A stretch of DNA of 64,000 nt from Nostoc sp. B(2019) (GTDB lineage Bacteria > Cyanobacteriota > Cyanobacteriia > Cyanobacteriales > Nostocaceae), in NCBI RefSeq assembly GCF_010091925.1, contig NZ_WVID01000011.1, positions 62,001 to 126,000 on the forward strand, in the 5' to 3' direction. Shown here in pieces: positions 62,651-64,000 of this stretch; position 1 is the first letter of the stretch, and every line of letters begins with the position of its first letter. Below the pieces are notes generated by a model. That model saw nothing but the letters and a program-made list of their open reading frames with translations, was not told the origin of the DNA and did no database searches. Position numbers and translations under genes: made by a program.

Positions 62651-64000
62651 TTACGCCCTAGTCTGACTTTGCTGTACTTGCTGCCACAACTGCTCTACAC
62701 TTTCTGCTGGTGCAAGGCACTGCAAACCTTGGCAAACTAACCCAACGCTCCCCTCTGGTAAATCAGAGATGACGCTGAACACAGCCGTTGGCAGATACGT
62801 AGGGATAAGAGAGTTGATTTGCTCTGTTGTGCTGCGAATCAAGGTAGAGTTACGATACCAATCTAAAGCTGTAAACAAGCTGGGACAAGCTTGGGGAGCA
62901 GAATGCATCACACTCCTAAAAGCTTTTAAGCCTTGCTCAGCTAAATCCAAATAATCTAAATTATCGGTGAGTAAGGCGAGACGGACAAGGTTAGCGATCG
63001 CTACTCCGTTGGCTGATGGTGTAGCATTATCTGCGTAACTCCGCTCACGCACAATTAAATCTTGACTGGAATCTCTTGATGTGTTATTGTAACCACCTAA
63101 TTCGACACTCCAGAGAAACTCATCAAATTCACTTTGGATAGCGATCGCCTTTTCTAACCACAAAGAGTCCTGATGGCTCAATTGTTTTTCATCTGGTGTC
63201 AATGAAACCTGATGTAAATCCAGCAGCGCTTTGATAAACAAAGCGTAGTCTTCAGATTGCGCTAAAACTGATGGTTCACCTTGATAGTTGAGTCGATGAA
63301 AACGCCCATCTACAAACTGATGGTTCAGGATAAAATTTGCTGCCTGCTTTGCTAGTTCTAGGTATAACGGTTGTTTGAATACCCCAGCAGCTCTTGCCAA
63401 CCCGGAAATCATCAAGCTATTCCAAGCGACAATCATCTTTGTATCTGTCACAGAGGGAATACGACCTGGCCAATTGTGAGTTTTTGCCTCTTGATTATTG
63501 CGTGCAGGCGGAAAAGTCTCCAATGAGTCAGGTACAACACCATAACGAGCAGTAAACAGCTTGCTCAGTGCAGTTTCTAGCGTTGCACTTAATTGCCCTT
63601 GATGACGCCTTTGCAAAACATTCTGTCCTTCAAAGTTACCGTTAGGGGTCACTGTAAACTGCTGTTGTAATTCCGTTAGTTCATCACGTGTTAACAGTTG
63701 TTCTAGTTCGCTGTAACTCCAGACGTAAAAGGCTCCTTCCTCTGGTTCCACTGCGGTAGAGTTAATGAAGCTGTCAGCATCTTGAGCCGCATAAAAGTAA
63801 CCTTCAGGCGCAGTCATTTCCCGCTTTAGCCATTGCACAGTCCTAGCTACCGCTCGTTCAAAAGCTGGTTCTTGTATTTCTGCACTCCACAAATTTGCTA
63901 GATACTCGACAATCTGTCCATTGTCATAGAGCATCTTTTCAAAGTGAGGCACAGTCCATGTAGGGTCAACAGTGTAGCGATGAAAGCCACCGCCCAGATG
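62651..64000 (-). CDS. Thioredoxin-domain YyaL/DUF255 protein (partial)
   Basis: The gene enters from the right edge, so its N-terminal thioredoxin-like domain lies outside the window. The visible C-terminal 449 residues begin HLGGGFHRYTVDPTWTVPHFEKMLYDNGQIVEYLANLW, a strong DUF255 (YyaL, spermatogenesis-associated 20-like) signature. They continue through an (alpha/alpha)6-type barrel (FYAAQDADSFINST, KMIVAWNSLMISGLARAAGVF, NATPSANGVAIANLVRLALL). It ends at 62651. The family is widespread but poorly characterised. Confidence 0.9.
   Translation of the reverse strand, partial: HLGGGFHRYTVDPTWTVPHFEKMLYDNGQIVEYLANLWSAEIQEPAFERAVARTVQWLKREMTAPEGYFYAAQDADSFINSTAVEPEEGAFYVWSYSELEQLLTRDELTELQQQFTVTPNGNFEGQNVLQRRHQGQLSATLETALSKLFTARYGVVPDSLETFPPARNNQEAKTHNWPGRIPSVTDTKMIVAWNSLMISGLARAAGVFKQPLYLELAKQAANFILNHQFVDGRFHRLNYQGEPSVLAQSEDYALFIKALLDLHQVSLTPDEKQLSHQDSLWLEKAIAIQSEFDEFLWSVELGGYNNTSRDSSQDLIVRERSYADNATPSANGVAIANLVRLALLTDNLDYLDLAEQGLKAFRSVMHSAPQACPSLFTALDWYRNSTLIRSTTEQINSLIPTYLPTAVFSVISDLPEGSVGLVCQGLQCLAPAESVEQLWQQVQQSQTRA

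Overview
The window is a 64-kb piece of a cyanobacterial chromosome, most likely from a filamentous Nostoc/Anabaena-type member of the Nostocales. The HIP1 octamer GCGATCGC is scattered throughout. Spacers carry short tandem heptamer-like repeats (variants of TCAAGAG/TGACTCT) and many small hairpin-forming repeats, as is typical of that group. The gene set is that of an oxygenic phototroph with a Gram-negative envelope: sulfolipid synthesis (sqdB, sqdX), two NDH-1 subunits of NdhD type, Ycf35 and Ycf46, a GAF-GAF-PAS adenylate cyclase and an Omp85 protein with a proline-rich linker. I saw no rRNA, tRNA, CRISPR array, prophage or transposase gene. Both ends cut genes: a CPBP membrane protease at the left and a YyaL/DUF255 protein at the right.

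Layout. 1-9.5 kb: CPBP protease, a pair of FHA proteins (one fused to a flavoprotein-like oxidoreductase), endonuclease V, two tandem paralogous cyanobacterial proteins of unknown function, a VapBC-like toxin-antitoxin pair, a Tat-exported aldo/keto reductase and a solitary cytosine-C5 DNA methyltransferase. 9.5-17.3 kb: an outer-membrane block on the minus strand, read purC - omp85/bamA - lpxC - fabZ - lpxA - lpxB. 17.8-24.9 kb: a small conserved protein, the adenylate cyclase, sqdB/sqdX and a lipoprotein. 25-27.7 kb: RHH/zinc-ribbon protein, ycf46, ycf35. 27.9-36.6 kb: an acyl-carrier-like coiled-coil protein lacking the carrier serine, a frameshifted Uma2 gene, two ndhD paralogues, thrB and a pair of coiled-coil genes, one with 73-residue repeats. 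36.9-50.7 kb: GMC oxidoreductase, TerC, ndk, arginine decarboxylase, a sugar nucleotidyltransferase, scpA, an AI-2E-type permease, pdxH and several envelope proteins of unknown function.

50.9-64 kb is a metal-handling region. Two complete ECF-type nickel/cobalt transporters lie side by side; one has CbiM fused to a PDGLE domain, the other has separate cbiM and cbiN. Divergent from the second is a plus-strand iron cluster: a Tat-exported two-domain multicopper oxidase, a lipoprotein joining a helix-hairpin-helix segment to an EfeO/imelysin-like part, a ferritin-like protein and an FTR1 permease. A convergent ABC substrate-binding lipoprotein follows, then mobA. A Fur-like operator overlaps the promoter of the oxidase gene and a second lies before the lipoprotein gene. 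I read this as an iron-regulated ferroxidase/permease uptake system, and it is the best candidate here for an under-described system.

Spacers are rich in MITE-like repeats: one family with GAACGCCAGT...ACTGGC ends found four times, a 57-bp hairpin repeat found twice (once inside a 177-bp element with terminal inverted repeats), and a 117-bp element with perfect 10-bp inverted ends. Start codons were moved from the longest reading frame to an internal ATG where a ribosome site, signal peptide or paralogue supports it.
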